From: Climacteris rufus
Lineage: Eukaryota > Chordata > Aves > Passeriformes > Climacteridae
DNA: 64,000 nt
Assembly (NCBI GenBank): GCA_013398175.1
Contig: VZRZ01007863.1
Location: forward strand, 1,061,324-1,125,323
Direction of reading: 5' to 3'
Positions 54,301 through 58,627 of this stretch are shown piece after piece; the first letter of the stretch is position 1; each line of letters begins with the position of its first letter. The notes under the pieces were generated by a model, which saw only the letters and a list, made by a program, of their open reading frames with translations, had not been told where the DNA came from and did no database searches. Position numbers and translations under genes: made by a program.

Positions 54301-56269
54301 ACCCCACTTTGCTGGAGCCAGAGCAGCGTGGTGGGACTGCAGGGACACTGAGGATCACACAGACCCGTCCCTGTCTCATTACCAGTGATGCTTAAACCAC
54401 GCATTTGAGGATCCAGGCTCACAGAAGCTATTGGTTTCCCACAAATACCTTTAATGAGCACATTTGTGCCTGCCCCAGCCCATCTGTGACTGCAGCACCA
54501 GCCACCCGAGGGAAGCCACAGAGAGGACCAGCTCCCACTTTCCCGGAGCTTGGCACCCCGGAGGGCTGGGAAACCATTTGCGCAGCATTAGCATCTCCTG
54601 CCAAAACAGCTGCATCCGAAGGGAAATGCCACAGGGGTTTAGCAATTCACAGGAGGCAGGGCAAGAGCAGGGATGGATAAAGCAGGATTAAGCTCCCGGG
54701 GAACGTTTTGGCTGGCAGAAAACACACAAAATTATTAAAGACAAAAAAACATTAAAAACTCAATTATCAAGCAGTGTTTCTAGAATAAGAGATTTTTGGT
54801 TCCACGGAGTGTCTGTGCAAAGTCTCCTGGGCACAGCATCTTCCTTTGTGAACTGGGAATGCTCTGCCCTGATGCAGGACCCTGAGGCACAGCACCAGCA
54901 TTGCCCACCCTGGTGTGCACAGCTCCCAGCCAGGCTGGCTCAGCTCCACCACACTCCTGGGGAATGCAGGGATTGCTCCCAGAACTCACCATGCAGTGCC
55001 AGGCTTCCCACCAAGGGCCAGGCCTGGCAGAGCACCGTGGGGCTCAGGGGGCCTACCTGGACATGGAGCTCCCTCAGGCGCTGCTGGAAGAGCTGGGGAT
55101 CCGTGGTGAGGGTGACAGGTCCCACCTCTGCAAGCACACAGACACCACCCCTCAGCCCCCGATCCCAGCACCCGCTTCCTGCAGTGCCTCCCACACTGCC
55201 CGTGCCCCCAGCACCCACCCTGGCTCAAACACCTGCGAGGCTCAGGGTCCAGCACCCACCCTGGCTTGGCACCAGGAGAGAAGTGGGTTTGAGCAGAGCA
55301 GCCCCTGTGCCCAGGCTGTGAACATTTGGGCAGACCATTCCCATGCCCAGGAATTTCTCCCAACACACTGGGTGGTCCCAGGCAGGGTGAGCTGCAAACC
55401 CAGTGCCCTTTCCTGTTGGGGGAGGTTCCCAGCAAGGGGATGCAAGAATCCATTCACTGCCTCTGCCTACTGCCCTGTCTGGTTCCAAAGGTTTTCATTC
55501 ACCTCAGTGTTTCTGCTGAAAATAAAGCCTGGGTACTGCTCTCCTTGAGAGAGGCCGGGGCTCTTTTGGGGACCAGCTGGACCCTTTTATGGGTGTGCAC
55601 AAAAAGAAGGCAAAGACAGGGACAGAAAGAAATGATTCCAGTATCACAGTGAGTTACCAAAACCTCTTAGTGAGTGGTGCTTTTATTGAGGTCACCTGGA
55701 AGCACATTGTGGACTTGTACAGAAACACCCCCATGATTACACCAGGAACACTGGAACAGGATGGAAGTGGAAGACCCCAGTGGGTATCAGCATCCATGGG
55801 ATTCATACCGTGGAAACAGCCCACAGGGTGGCTTGGGGACAGGAGCCCCAGCCCATCTCCCTGCTCCTGAGGTGCGATCCCCATCACAGCCATCTCCAGT
55901 GCAGTAAAAACAGGGGGAAGGGACAGTGCAGGCACTTGGGAAGTGCACTCTTCAGCCCCAGCCCCAGCCAGAACCTCAGCCCAGCTCCCCACAGCCCCAT
56001 CCCCGGCAGGACAGGTGTCCCCAGCCTGTCCCAGACCTACCTGGGTCATGGAAGGGCACCAGGGCGTAGTTGCTGATGGGCTTGGTGCTCCTGCTCAGCG
56101 TCCGCTCCAGGATGCGCGAGGCCCCGTCCATCACCTGCACCAGGTCGTCGTACATGGAGCCCGTGACATCGAAGACGAAGGCGAGAGTGGCCCAGCCTGG
56201 GGGGCTCTCGGCCAGACTGGGGGCCAGCAGCATCCAGAGAGCCACAAGCACCCCTCCGTGGGGTGGCAT
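24006..56269 (-). CDS. HMCN2: HMCN2, hemicentin-2, complete (79 coding exons)
   Basis: A very large secreted matrix protein of the fibulin/hemicentin family, thought to organise basement-membrane-associated cell contacts. The 79 exons listed below have compatible splice phases and total 12,171 bases, 4,056 residues plus stop. Domain order: signal peptide (1 to about 22), VWA (to about 195), hemicentin linker (195-417), Ig1-Ig33 (418-3477), nidogen-G2-like barrel (3478-3693), a small Cys module, EGF-type modules (3715-3942), fibulin-type C-terminus (3943-4056). No thrombospondin-1 modules are seen between the last Ig and the G2 barrel. Human HMCN2 is about 5,000 residues (from memory), so this protein has fewer Ig domains. 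The gene spans 32 kb. Introns over 500 bases (55128-56040, 54203-55056, 50497-51064, 49201-49819, 45638-46916, 44286-44832, 42852-43901, 41382-41905, 40158-40662, 27058-27793) show no extra exons. Individual boundaries come from GT/AG sites plus frame, not from transcripts. Confidence 0.95.
24463..24589 (-). CDS. HMCN2: HMCN2 exon 78: calcium-binding EGF
   Basis: DVDECAEGTMQCGSSQMC then INTRGGARC. Ends in phase 2. Confidence 0.94.
24822..24941 (-). CDS. HMCN2: HMCN2 exon 77: calcium-binding EGF
   Basis: DLDECQTLNQCQHECRN and PGSYLCLCPPGY. Confidence 0.95.
25161..25469 (-). CDS. HMCN2: HMCN2 exon 76: EGF plus long insert
   Basis: DVNECLQFPPPCAFECRN and GSYECLCPAG, followed by a long Arg/Gly-rich insert ending PCPTGYIRRNGTCTG. 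Confidence 0.94.
25569..25697 (-). CDS. HMCN2: HMCN2 exon 75: calcium-binding EGF
   Basis: DVDECTEGSHACRYNQRC then NTAGSYRCSCPPGY, the cbEGF consensus. Confidence 0.96.
25781..25843 (-). CDS. HMCN2: HMCN2 exon 74: small cysteine module
   Basis: 63-base exon, ADRDQCPLGFTLDPGQLYCV, linking the barrel to the EGF array. Donor GTACG. Confidence 0.9.
25963..26200 (-). CDS. HMCN2: HMCN2 exon 73: G2-like barrel, part 4
   Basis: DFSERYVQTGAGQLSGGSVQ and ATEELRFQLRASL. Confidence 0.96.
26296..26417 (-). CDS. HMCN2: HMCN2 exon 72: G2-like barrel, part 3
   Basis: ELLRVTHLARAADAAGALRL. Donor GTGCT, phase 0 out. Confidence 0.92.
26568..26705 (-). CDS. HMCN2: HMCN2 exon 71: G2-like barrel, part 2
   Basis: VLVTIVAPIYWSLAHASRAA. 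Confidence 0.95.
26908..27057 (-). CDS. HMCN2: HMCN2 exon 70: nidogen-G2-like barrel, part 1
   Basis: ELHRVRGSLVGVINGHELGV, the conserved start of the hemicentin G2F domain. Confidence 0.95.
   Translation of the reverse strand, partial: GSCTGCGAAWSVSSMATSSVCPPWMPWCWVTLSPALPPSGAASGASHLP
27794..28063 (-). CDS. HMCN2: HMCN2 exon 69: Ig33, whole domain in one exon
   Basis: RVLLHCAVSGEPTPSVEWQR and HRDAGSYSCHARNALGSA. Last Ig before the G2-like barrel. Confidence 0.95.
28197..28278 (-). CDS. HMCN2: HMCN2 exon 68: Ig32 second half
   Basis: SIDVGQYQCVAENDAGTAAR. Confidence 0.95.
28364..28554 (-). CDS. HMCN2: HMCN2 exon 67: Ig32 first half
   Basis: ALLDCHAQGHPEPLIHWSKD. Ends in phase 0. Confidence 0.95.
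28625..28759 (-). CDS. HMCN2: HMCN2 exon 66: Ig31 second half
   Basis: TPADSGTYVCHAENSAGAIR. Confidence 0.95.
28923..29136 (-). CDS. HMCN2: HMCN2 exon 65: Ig30 second half fused to Ig31 first half
   Basis: EGDAGSYSCTAVNSAGRAV ends one domain, and LELVCAAVGSPQPRLSWMAN begins the next, with no intron between. All other Ig-Ig junctions in the array lie at an intron. Confidence 0.94.
29448..29632 (-). CDS. HMCN2: HMCN2 exon 64: Ig30 first half
   Basis: EVLLPCAARGVPEPRVSWSR. Ends in phase 0. Confidence 0.95.
29741..29875 (-). CDS. HMCN2: HMCN2 exon 63: Ig29 second half
   Basis: APEDAGTYLCLARNPSGTA. Confidence 0.95.
30152..30286 (-). CDS. HMCN2: HMCN2 exon 62: Ig29 first half
   Basis: GMVMVMVNSSAVLSCEATG. 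The VMVMV stretch comes from a short CAT/ATG repeat (30241-30257). Confidence 0.94.
30376..30483 (-). CDS. HMCN2: HMCN2 exon 61: Ig28 second half
   Basis: PAHSGRYTCTARSAAGTARK. Confidence 0.94.
30566..30730 (-). CDS. HMCN2: HMCN2 exon 60: Ig28 first half
   Basis: PAVLTCYASGVPPPTVSWSK. Confidence 0.95.
30940..31061 (-). CDS. HMCN2: HMCN2 exon 59: Ig27 second half
   Basis: PRDEGRFECIATNAAGEARK. Confidence 0.95.
31179..31335 (-). CDS. HMCN2: HMCN2 exon 58: Ig27 first half
   Basis: PATLGCDTWGSPEPHIRWEK. Confidence 0.94.
31462..31589 (-). CDS. HMCN2: HMCN2 exon 57: Ig26 second half
   Basis: VQDFGHYLCMASSPAGSD. Confidence 0.94.
31823..31970 (-). CDS. HMCN2: HMCN2 exon 56: Ig26 first half
   Basis: SAVLPCRAEGWPEPRVTWRK. 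Ends in phase 2. Confidence 0.94.
32173..32314 (-). CDS. HMCN2: HMCN2 exon 55: Ig25 second half, with coding 9-base repeat
   Basis: AADGGEYSCRATGATGATDP. The repeated GAT tripeptide comes from a tandem GGCCACCGG-type 9-base repeat (32206-32230). Confidence 0.93.
32414..32550 (-). CDS. HMCN2: HMCN2 exon 54: Ig25 first half
   Basis: QLLLECPEDAEPHPSVEWRR. Confidence 0.94.
32786..32867 (-). CDS. HMCN2: HMCN2 exon 53: Ig24 second half
   Basis: MADAGLYTCLATSPAGEDS. Confidence 0.95.
32943..33133 (-). CDS. HMCN2: HMCN2 exon 52: Ig24 first half
   Basis: LELTCVVTGVPVPTVTWEKD. Ends in phase 0. Confidence 0.95.
33232..33504 (-). CDS. HMCN2: HMCN2 exon 51: Ig23, whole domain in one exon
   Basis: DVTFTCEATGSPAPTVTWLK and PADAGIYSCLVMNEVGEA. 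Confidence 0.94.
33816..33913 (-). CDS. HMCN2: HMCN2 exon 50: Ig22 second half
   Basis: ISQAQVSDAGLYTCIVSSRA. The acceptor GGGTCAG was chosen by frame. Confidence 0.88.
34070..34253 (-). CDS. HMCN2: HMCN2 exon 49: Ig22 first half
   Basis: VVTLECWARGSPPLHVSWLK. Confidence 0.94.
34337..34461 (-). CDS. HMCN2: HMCN2 exon 48: Ig21 second half
   Basis: RAADSGAYLCLARNSLGED. Confidence 0.94.
34788..34947 (-). CDS. HMCN2: HMCN2 exon 47: Ig21 first half
   Basis: VRLECRAEGQPTPDISWLKD. Ends in phase 2. Confidence 0.94.
35048..35191 (-). CDS. HMCN2: HMCN2 exon 46: Ig20 second half
   Basis: PFHQGRYTCLAPAQGAKARK. Confidence 0.93.
35671..35802 (-). CDS. HMCN2: HMCN2 exon 45: Ig20 first half
   Basis: PLVLTCQVPGMAVPAVTWLK. 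Donor GTGTGT. Confidence 0.93.
35911..36024 (-). CDS. HMCN2: HMCN2 exon 44: Ig19 second half
   Basis: LSSSGTYTCVALNMASQDE. Confidence 0.94.
36410..36571 (-). CDS. HMCN2: HMCN2 exon 43: Ig19 first half
   Basis: SISLVCDIQSHPAAEITWYK. Confidence 0.93.
36835..36931 (-). CDS. HMCN2: HMCN2 exon 42: Ig18 second half
   Basis: VEVGDTGSYTCVAENPAGSA. Confidence 0.95.
37121..37308 (-). CDS. HMCN2: HMCN2 exon 41: Ig18 first half
   Basis: VHFKCEVTGHPEPTVSWLWN. Donor GTTGG, phase 0 out. Confidence 0.91.
37375..37488 (-). CDS. HMCN2: HMCN2 exon 40: Ig17 second half
   Basis: VQEEDGGRYTCEAANAAGQD. Confidence 0.95.
   Translation of the reverse strand, partial: GAGCCSCRRCRRRTGAGTHARPPTPRDRTACTTSWRC
37737..37955 (-). 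CDS. HMCN2: HMCN2 exon 39: Ig17 first half
   Basis: TALYCDTSAIPPPQLTWYKD, with a longer acidic lead-in (FYREEDQDGEVTEH). Confidence 0.93.
38166..38316 (-). CDS. HMCN2: HMCN2 exon 38: Ig16 second half
   Basis: VSDSGHYTCVATNAVGEDD. Confidence 0.95.
38445..38587 (-). CDS. HMCN2: HMCN2 exon 37: Ig16 first half
   Basis: TVVLECETWAVPEPTIQWYK. Ends in phase 0. Confidence 0.94.
38731..38855 (+). repeat. GGAAGGGAAA decamer repeat, about 12 copies
   Basis: Pure purine tract on the + strand with one variant copy (GGAAGGGACA, 38811-38820). It lies within the 336-base HMCN2 intron between exons 36 and 37, so the HMCN2 pre-mRNA carries about 125 bases of CU-rich sequence there. Confidence 0.97.
38924..39037 (-). 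CDS. HMCN2: HMCN2 exon 36: Ig15 second half
   Basis: QEEDTGTYSCVVASEDGE. The following intron carries the 10-base purine repeat. Confidence 0.95.
39409..39576 (-). CDS. HMCN2: HMCN2 exon 35: Ig15 first half
   Basis: SLLCEALPYPAPNITWLKDE. Confidence 0.94.
39966..40157 (-). CDS. HMCN2: HMCN2 exon 34: Ig14 second part
   Basis: NPQPKITWLKDNHPLP and LADAGRYSCVASSSV. Confidence 0.95.
40663..40749 (-). CDS. HMCN2: HMCN2 exon 33: Ig14 first part
   Basis: HPVTWSCLAAG. A short 87-base exon; the intron lies before the core Trp of the domain. Confidence 0.92.
40938..41051 (-). CDS. HMCN2: HMCN2 exon 32: Ig13 second half
   Basis: AQDGGHYSCLASNIAGEARR. Confidence 0.95.
41214..41381 (-). CDS. HMCN2: HMCN2 exon 31: Ig13 first half
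   Basis: SLTLTCEATGVPQPTITWFW. Donor GTCAGG. Confidence 0.92.
41906..42187 (-). CDS. HMCN2: HMCN2 exon 30: Ig12, whole domain in one exon
   Basis: ETVLECEAMGTPAPLVTWVK and VAHAGRYTCLVANTEG in one 282-base exon. Confidence 0.95.
42407..42568 (-). CDS. HMCN2: HMCN2 exon 29: Ig11 second half
   Basis: LLDEGIYTCECRNAAGSSS. Confidence 0.94.
42732..42851 (-). CDS. HMCN2: HMCN2 exon 28: Ig11 first half
   Basis: SVQLACECHGIPLPTLSWWK. Confidence 0.94.
43902..44078 (-). CDS. HMCN2: HMCN2 exon 27: Ig10 second part
   Basis: DITWFKGHEQ, then LSDAGSYRCVASSVAG. Confidence 0.95.
44190..44285 (-). CDS. HMCN2: HMCN2 exon 26: Ig10 first part
   Basis: TASLECLASGLPAP. The intron again falls just before the core Trp. 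Confidence 0.92.
44833..45002 (-). CDS. HMCN2: HMCN2 exon 25: Ig9 second part
   Basis: Begins WLKDGNLL, then GHGGLYVCQGSNWAG. Confidence 0.94.
45280..45388 (-). CDS. HMCN2: HMCN2 exon 24: Ig9 first part
   Basis: SLRIHCHAMGMPPPQIR. The intron falls just before the core Trp, unlike most domains here. Confidence 0.92.
45510..45637 (-). CDS. HMCN2: HMCN2 exon 23: Ig8 second half
   Basis: VLPSGSLRLSEPQVTDTGLY then TCTATNAAG. The donor GTCCAA is weak but is the only site in frame. Confidence 0.88.
46917..47079 (-). CDS. HMCN2: HMCN2 exon 22: Ig8 first half
   Basis: ETTLPCEVQGYPPPLVVWSR. Ends in phase 2. The following 1.28 kb intron is the largest in the gene. Confidence 0.92.
47260..47416 (-). 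CDS. HMCN2: HMCN2 exon 21: Ig7 second half
   Basis: SPEDAGTYFCTATNAAGFSS. Confidence 0.95.
47608..47720 (-). CDS. HMCN2: HMCN2 exon 20: Ig7 first half
   Basis: AAVTLQCNATGVPPPTVTW. Ends in phase 0. Confidence 0.95.
47831..47975 (-). CDS. HMCN2: HMCN2 exon 19: Ig6 second half
   Basis: QGDAGMFTCEVTNALGSH. The acceptor was chosen by frame among three nearby AGs. Confidence 0.9.
48233..48360 (-). CDS. HMCN2: HMCN2 exon 18: Ig6 first half
   Basis: PVSLPCVILAGSPFPARRWL. Phase 1 in, phase 0 out. Confidence 0.92.
48712..48807 (-). CDS. HMCN2: HMCN2 exon 17: Ig5 second half
   Basis: SLDDQAIYLCEAQNEFG. The donor GTTGGT is weak but is the only GT that fits the frame. Confidence 0.85.
49006..49200 (-). 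CDS. HMCN2: HMCN2 exon 16: Ig5 first half
   Basis: RVSLPCHVEGSPPPQVTWSR, extended to LETAQLLID. Confidence 0.92.
49820..49969 (-). CDS. HMCN2: HMCN2 exon 15: Ig4 second half
   Basis: VQEEDAGHYGCQALGEAGVA. Ends in phase 1 at donor GTAAG. Confidence 0.93.
50098..50211 (-). CDS. HMCN2: HMCN2 exon 14: Ig4 first half
   Basis: EDVTLECWVSGSPPPYITWY. Confidence 0.94.
50369..50496 (-). CDS. HMCN2: HMCN2 exon 13: Ig3 second half
   Basis: VFRDAEGTLHIRSA and PEDAGNYSCYASSALG. Donor GTACC. Confidence 0.92.
51065..51206 (-). CDS. HMCN2: HMCN2 exon 12: Ig3 first half
   Basis: ELRLNCTAGGHPLPLSTW. Ends in phase 2. Confidence 0.92.
51292..51555 (-). CDS. HMCN2: HMCN2 exon 11: Ig2, whole domain in one exon
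   Basis: Both halves sit in a single exon: VVMSCVVLG, LTWSWDGKP and PGDAGLYECVARSAHG. Confidence 0.94.
51642..51763 (-). CDS. HMCN2: HMCN2 exon 10: Ig1 second half
   Basis: SKSDEGFYECTATSKVG, the DxGxYxC motif. Phase 2 in, phase 1 out. Confidence 0.94.
52024..52168 (-). CDS. HMCN2: HMCN2 exon 9: Ig1 first half
   Basis: LPKVNISSKIQ and PQLISCSARSEVPF. This Ig has the first Cys but no obvious core Trp, as expected for the atypical first Ig. Confidence 0.93.
52316..52588 (-). CDS. HMCN2: HMCN2 exon 8: linker domain end
   Basis: Residues 327-418, VLVNCTGLRPPGRLQEIEL and LKVKGEDAQGHPLHRLS. Confidence 0.95.
52683..52800 (-). CDS. HMCN2: HMCN2 exon 7: linker domain
   Basis: Residues 288-327, SLRITGISNVNFQASFS. 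Ends in phase 1. Confidence 0.95.
53010..53116 (-). CDS. HMCN2: HMCN2 exon 6: linker domain
   Basis: Residues 252-287, KVLEKGRGLKELLSIPNSA and PYEPGMW. Ends in phase 0. Confidence 0.95.
53467..53638 (-). CDS. HMCN2: HMCN2 exon 5: post-VWA linker
   Basis: Residues 195-252, VLKWVEEAIQASKVHLLS. Ends in phase 1. Confidence 0.95.
53724..53846 (-). CDS. HMCN2: HMCN2 exon 4: VWA end
   Basis: Residues 154-194, VVFVLTGDCGDRNHPGY and SGQIFHLDKQQVTE. Phase 0 at both ends. Confidence 0.96.
54044..54202 (-). CDS. HMCN2: HMCN2 exon 3: VWA
   Basis: Residues 101-153, GGGDCPEMSVGAIRAAVE, the most conserved hemicentin VWA stretch. Phase 0 at both ends. Confidence 0.96.
55057..55127 (-). CDS. HMCN2: HMCN2 exon 2: VWA
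   Basis: Residues 77-100, VGPVTLTTDPQLFQQRL. Phase 1 in, phase 0 out. Confidence 0.95.
56041..56269 (-). CDS. HMCN2: HMCN2 exon 1: start codon, signal peptide, VWA start
   Basis: ATG at 56269-56267 opens a hydrophobic leader (GGVLVALWMLLAPSLA), then FVFDVTGSMYDDLV, the VWA metal-binding (MIDAS) motif in its hemicentin form. Another in-frame ATG 75 bases upstream would put the leader internally and was not chosen. Ends in phase 1, donor GTAGG. Confidence 0.9.
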
Positions 56270-58604
56270 CGCGGGGGACACGCTCAGGTGCCGGGAACGG
56301 CCCTCGTGTCCTTGTCCTGCCCCTTCCCGCGGAGCCCCGGGCACCGTCCCCGCTCCAGGGAGGGACGCGCTGTGCGAGGGGCCACACGCGGCGGGGACAA
56401 AGAAGGGACCCCGGGCAGGGAACGCCCAGCCCTCCGCAGCTGCGGACCTGCTCCTCCAGCGTTCAACTTCTGGGAGGGAGGAGGGAGGGCGGGAGGAAAA
56501 ACCGGACTTTTGGAGCCAGCGACGCGGCAGGGAGGTGGGTGGGAGCTGGGGGAAGTCGGGATGGAGATACAGGGATTGGGAAGCAGATCCCGCAGCCCAC
56601 AGGGTTGTCAGAAACGCTGCCCAGGCCCCCTCCCCAGTCCCGACCCCCTGGCTCAGACAGACCCTGCTGTGCTGTGGGGAGCAGGGGGTTAGGGGAGGAC
56701 ATGGGGGTCACAGCTGAGCACCTGTGGGGAAACCCTGCCAAACCCTCAGCTGGGGGAGAGGCAGCTGCAGAGGGACCCCGAGGAAGCAAATTCCCCTTCT
56801 GCAGACAAAGAGCCCCTGGAATGGGGGTCTGCAATGGGATTTGGGGGCCTGGGGGTTCTGTGGGGGCTCGGGTGGGCTCACCAGTGCAGCCACCCCACGA
56901 ACAGGGAGCAAAGAGCCACGCAAAGCACAGAAAAAGCTGAAGGCAGGACATGGGCTGGGACAGGCAGCCCTTGGCCAGGACAGGCAGCCCTTGGCCGGGA
57001 GCTCTGGCTGGGGGTGCAGAGTTTCCTGGCTCCCCTCGAAGCGAGTGCTGAGCTCATGGCTGCTCCGCAGGGATGCTCTGCTCTTGCTCAACTCCCCCGC
57101 AGGGACACCCAGGGAGCAGCCGCGGCCAAGAGCCGGCTCCCGGTGAAGCTGTGCACCGAGGGCTGAGCACCTCCTGCACCCCCAGCCCCTCACCAGCGCC
57201 AGCCCTGGACACAGGGGCTGGGGCACCTTGGAGATTAGCCACCTCATGACCCACACACAGGACAGTGGGACCATCCTGTGCATTCCTTTATCCCTGCAAG
57301 TGTGGGCTCAGCCTAGCCCAACCCCAGGGTGGGCAAGAACCCCCCATGGCAGCAGGGCAATGGCATCTCTGCCCAAGGGGGCTGTGGTGGTGGCCTGTCC
57401 CCTCCTGTGCCACAGCCAGGGCTTGCACTTCCCCAGGCTTTGTACAACCACTGCAAGCTGGGGGGAGTCCCCCACCCCACCCCAAACCTACCTTAGAGCA
57501 TCCCCAGTCACCAGCCTGCATCCCAGTTCCACCCTGCACCCCGGCAGGGAGCACCAGCACTGCTGGCACAATGAAACCCCAACAATTTCTCCTCCTCACC
57601 AAACTAACCCCAGCCAGCCCTTCCCACACTCACCAGGGCTCCCAGTCCCAAGAACACCTATGCTAGCTGGGCTTTAACCCCTTCCTTGCTGGGGCTCAGG
57701 GCACAGCCTCTGGGTAACCACCATGGTTTGCAGCCTGTGCCTGTCCTTGCCCACTCCATGGCACAGGGGAGAAATCCCTGGGAGCTCCCACCATGCGCTG
57801 GCACAAAGCACCCCTGGACAAAACCCCCTGTGCAAACACAGCCTCCTTGTTCGGACCATTAGGGCATCTCCTCTGGCCTCCCGAAAATAATTAGTCAGCC
57901 TCGTTAGGAGAGCAAACAAAACGGAGCTGGGCTGGCAGGGAGGCCTTGCAGTGCTCGTTTCCGGAAGAGTTGGCAGCGCAGAACGGCCAACGCGGCCCCG
58001 CCGCACGTGAAAAGCTCAACCCAGGCTGGGAGCCCCTCTGTGAGCCCTGCCAGGGGCAGGGGGGCTGCCAAGGCCTGGGCAGTGGGGAACAATTGTGGAA
58101 TATTCATATCAAATTCCTCTGCAGCCACTGTGTGCCAAAAGTGACCCAGTGGCCCCCAGCCTGCTGCATCAACGAGGAGGCTCAGCGGAGACAGGGATGG
58201 CCCTGGTGGGCACACGGCTGTGTCTTCATTGTGAAGGGAAAAAGGAGAAAGGGATGCAGGCACTCTGGCAGGACAGGACCTGGCAGAGGGAAAGCTGTTT
58301 CAGGGTAAAAGGAGGTGGGAAGAGCAGTGTTATGGGGGTGAAGAGTCTCTGGGACCTGACAGCTCATCACAGATGTGGGCACAGCGCCTGACCGACTGCC
58401 CACAGAGCCCACAACATCCCAGTTTACAGCTGTGCTGGGACAGCCCAGGCACTGCTTGCTCCTGGTGCCACCACAGCCCCGTGCTCAAGGCTCAGGATGG
58501 TCACATCCCCCAGCCCAGCTCCCGGCCCTGCTGGACATGAGGGCAGATTTGGGGGCCACAGTGAACCCCCCTCACCCCAGCACATCACAGACCACGGCTG
58601 CTTC
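56270..58604. other. Intergenic spacer, NCS1 3' end to HMCN2 start; includes the HMCN2 promoter region
   Basis: About 2.3 kb. The first 250 bases upstream of the HMCN2 ATG are GC-rich and have no TATA box, so the promoter is presumably of the GC-rich type but no start site can be placed. A near-perfect 19-base duplication, GGACAGGCAGCCCTTGGCC, lies at about 56959-56997. Confidence 0.5.
57870..58140. promoter_or_regulatory. Putative conserved noncoding element upstream of HMCN2
   Basis: Two AT-richer stretches: CCGAAAATAATTAGTCAGCC (57881-57900) with GAGCAAACAAAACGG after it, and GAACAATTGTGGAATATTCA (58087-58106). No coding potential. Confidence 0.3.
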
Positions 58605-58621
58605 GTTACTGTCATTAAGCT

Positions 58622-58627
58622 TTTATT
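58622..58627 (-). promoter_or_regulatory. NCS1: NCS1 candidate poly(A) signal AATAAA
   Basis: Minus-strand GTGGAAATAAAAGCTTAATG is followed by the GT-rich stretch GTGGTCTGTGATGTGCTGGG at cleavage-stimulating distance. Confidence 0.6.
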
